A stretch of DNA of 5,974 nucleotides from Rhodospirillales bacterium (lineage in GTDB: Bacteria; Pseudomonadota; Alphaproteobacteria; Geminicoccales; Geminicoccaceae): positions 1 through 5,974 of the forward strand of contig SLRI01000483.1 of NCBI GenBank assembly GCA_007131045.1, read 5' to 3'. A program made the position numbers and the translations under genes. Under the pieces are notes generated by a model. That model did no database searches, was not told the DNA's origin, and saw only the letters and a list, made by a program, of their open reading frames with translations. This document shows positions 5,836 to 5,974 of this stretch, piece after piece (the first letter of the stretch is position 1; every line of letters starts with the position of its first letter).

Positions 5836-5868
5836 GCGACCGCCGGGCCGTCGAGGCCCGGCGGTCGC
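5836..5868 (-). terminator. strong intra-operon hairpin, partial terminator or mRNA stabiliser
   Basis: Perfect 14-bp inverted repeat (arms 5836-5849 and 5855-5868) with a 5-nt loop (5850-5854), nearly all G and C. On the minus strand it starts 8 nt after the binding protein stop, and a run of five T follows 5 nt past the stem (5830-5826). The T-run is short and displaced, so read-through is likely. A stem here would protect the binding-protein mRNA and lower permease mRNA, as is known for binding protein-permease operons such as malE-malF. Confidence 0.75.
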
Positions 5869-5876
5869 GACCCGTC

Positions 5877-5974
5877 CTAGCGGAGCATCCAGCTCGCGAA
5901 CCGCTCGCGCAGCTCGTCGCCGTAGTCGGTCCAGAACTCGTTATCGAGGATAATCGGGGTCTGGTAGTTGTCGG
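5877..5974 (-). CDS. periplasmic substrate-binding protein, PotD/YdcS-like, first cassette, C-terminal end only
   Basis: The minus-strand frame runs in from the right edge and stops at TAG 5879-5877, giving the last 32 residues: DNYQTPI, then ILDNEFWTDYGDELRERFASWMLR. This matches the end of the complete binding protein at 2535-3575 (FFDEDFWVDRYESLNERFSAWAAQ): acidic residue, x-x-F-W, a charged stretch, then ERF-x-x-W. The rest of the gene, with its signal peptide and ligand pocket, is outside the window. It lies directly upstream of the first-cassette permease pair and is presumably the receptor for it. Family call is firm despite the short length, because the paralogue and gene order agree. 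Confidence 0.88.
   Translation of the reverse strand, partial: DNYQTPIILDNEFWTDYGDELRERFASWMLR

Noticed and set aside
1..5974. CRISPR array, tRNA, rRNA, riboswitch or toxin-antitoxin pair
   Set aside because: No regularly spaced repeats, cloverleaf or matching small gene pairs were seen on either strand.

Overview
The window looks like chromosomal DNA from a high-GC proteobacterium. Long spurious open frames on both strands and a strong G/C bias at third codon positions support this. By protein style (PotD/YdcS-like binding protein, PotB-type permeases with a large extra loop, a pRiA4b ORF-3 family neighbour) I would guess an alphaproteobacterium. That placement is inference; there is no rRNA or other marker here.

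Almost the whole window (438 to the right edge) is a minus-strand ABC importer operon of the spermidine/putrescine (Pot/Ydc) class. In transcription order, right to left: the last 32 codons of one periplasmic binding protein (5877-5974, running off the edge); a PotB-like permease (4514-5797); a PotC-like permease (3650-4501); a second, complete binding protein (2535-3575); a second PotB-like permease (1256-2518); and a second PotC-like permease (438-1250). So two binding protein-permease-permease cassettes lie head to tail and appear to be diverged copies of one ancestral module. No ATP-binding subunit is encoded in the window. It must lie upstream of the right edge or elsewhere, and one ATPase may serve both permease pairs. 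Each importer would bind a small cationic or organic ligand in the periplasm and pass it through a PotB-PotC heterodimer.

The junctions differ between cassettes. In the first, a 79-nt gap between binding protein and permease holds a perfect 14-bp hairpin with a short T-run after it, suited to letting binding-protein mRNA exceed permease mRNA. In the second, the gap is 16 nt with no hairpin, and a four-codon mini-frame (2535-2521) starts on the stop codon of the binding protein and stops 2 nt before the permease GTG start.

At the left, a plus-strand gene for a pRiA4b ORF-3 family protein (positions 1-180, 3' end only) converges on the operon. The 257-nt gap between them (181-437) holds two hairpins just past the operon end, a possible very small minus-strand gene ending in CNDNFDG, and a weak sigma70-like match pointing back into the operon.
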